Assembly: GCA_913020275.1 (NCBI GenBank)
Contig: CAJWBV010000003.1
Coordinates: 1-17,134 of the forward strand
Source: an uncultured Rhodobiaceae bacterium
Lineage (GTDB): Bacteria > Pseudomonadota > Alphaproteobacteria > RS24
DNA: 17,134 nucleotides
Direction of reading: 5' to 3'
Below are positions 16,436-17,134 of the stretch, one piece after another. The notes under the pieces are model-generated. The model made no database searches. It saw only the letters and a list, made by a program, of their open reading frames with translations, and was not told the origin of the DNA. The translations under genes were made by a program, and so were the position numbers. Position 1 is the first letter of the stretch. Each line of letters starts with the position of its first letter.

Positions 16436-17134
16436 CGCCTCAGAAAAGGCCACCCTGTTTCGAGTAGTGCGATTTTTCGGATGAGTTGCCCTCCCGCAGT
16501 AACGAGCAGAAGGTCCTCTTCGCCAGTTACCTGTCGGATGCCCACAACTTCCCCATTTCTACCACCAGTCTTGATGGTAATAATCCCCTTTCCGCCACGG
16601 CTTTGAACTCGGTATTCACCGGTGTTGGTTCGCTTCCCAAACCCGTTACTCGTGACCGTTAAAATGGAAGCTCCTTCGTCGAGAATTTCCATTCCGATGA
16701 CTTCATCTTTATCTCGCAATCGCATTCCCGTGACACCCTGAGTGCTACGCCCCATCACCCGTGCATCGGATTCCTGGAATCGAATGGATTGGCCCAATCG
16801 GGTGGCTAGCAAGACGTGCTGTCCCTTATCCACGAGGCGGACACTGACCAGGTCATCTCCCTCAAGCAACTTGATGGCGATAATTCCCCTGGAAAGGACG
16901 TTTTGATACGAGTCCAGCGATGTTTTCTTGATGCGACCCCGACGGGTAGCGAAAATAATGCTTTTGCCTGATTCCATATCTTCAATCGGAAGAATGGCTC
17001 GAACCTTCTCTTCTTTCTCCAAGGTAATCAGATTCACGATCGGCTTACCCCTGGATTGAGCTCCCACTTCAGGAAGTTCCCAGACCTTTAACTTAAAGAC
17101 TTTACCAAAGCTCGTGAAGATGAAGACGGGCGTA
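16408..17134 (-). CDS. gyrA: DNA gyrase subunit A, C-terminal domain, broken at both ends
   Basis: The frame is open from the right window edge, so the N-terminal part lies outside. It encodes GyrA beta-pinwheel blades, the domain that wraps DNA during supercoiling. Typical pieces are LKVWELPE with RGKPIVNLI, IIFATRRGRIKKTSL, RGIIAIKL, HVLLATRLGQSIRF, GRSTQGVTGMRL, YRVQSRGGKGIITIKT and LLLVTAGGQLIR. After about 16452 the match stops and the frame runs through unrelated bases to a TGA at 16408, so the last blade or two are missing. The GTG at 17065-17067 is an internal valine, not a start. The text lacks the alphaproteobacterial pattern (FATSxGxVRRN) and resembles GyrA of deltaproteobacteria or Nitrospirota. 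A chimeric assembly is the simplest explanation. Confidence 0.85.
   Translation of the reverse strand, partial: TPVFIFTSFGKVFKLKVWELPEVGAQSRGKPIVNLITLEKEEKVRAILPIEDMESGKSIIFATRRGRIKKTSLDSYQNVLSRGIIAIKLLEGDDLVSVRLVDKGQHVLLATRLGQSIRFQESDARVMGRSTQGVTGMRLRDKDEVIGMEILDEGASILTVTSNGFGKRTNTGEYRVQSRGGKGIITIKTGGRNGEVVGIRQVTGEEDLLLVTAGGQLIRKIALLETGWPFLRRQHDRGAAG

Overview
The window is mostly a stretch of alphaproteobacterial chromosome (about 1-16375) made of housekeeping genes. Markers of that class are TrcR (DUF1013), DUF1192, DUF1499, the zinc-free short form of ribosomal protein L31, and a FabI-AroC cluster next to PdxH. The order cannot be fixed from sequence alone; a Hyphomicrobiales/Rhodobiaceae-like lineage is a guess. 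The last ~680 bases (about 16450-17134) encode the C-terminal domain of a GyrA that does not look alphaproteobacterial, so the right end is a breakpoint or an assembly chimera.

Layout: 1-139 is the tail of an unidentified membrane protein followed by a terminator. 213-391 folds on paper into a long rod with side hairpins, which resembles 6S RNA. tRNA-Gln(TTG), a strictosidine-synthase/SMP-30-like protein, tRNA-Pro(CGG) and a small secreted EF-hand protein follow. Then come a metallo-beta-lactamase-fold hydrolase, and on the opposite strand an acyl-CoA synthetase coupled to a DUF1499 membrane protein. Next are an amidase-signature enzyme, pdxH, and a Sel1-repeat lipoprotein.

The core of the window is a tightly packed plus-strand cluster, fabI-aroC-thiE-like-efp-IMPase (8225-12204). 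It combines fatty-acid elongation, chorismate synthesis, a divergent thiamine-phosphate-synthase-like gene, translation factor EF-P and an inositol-phosphatase/SuhB-type enzyme. A convergent MsbA-like ABC exporter closes it. The region 14147-16373 holds rpmE, a DUF1192 gene, a quinone oxidoreductase and trcR.

Four intergenic regions carry the same promoter layout, a TTGC-type -35 box, exactly 17 bases, then a TATA-like -10 box. This suggests the housekeeping sigma consensus of this genome. I saw no CRISPR array, insertion sequence, phage gene, toxin-antitoxin pair or defence system. The points most worth a second look are the candidate structured RNA at 213-391, the trcR/cobD-remnant/gyrA junction at 16374-16460, and the substituted active-site loop of the ThiE-like protein.
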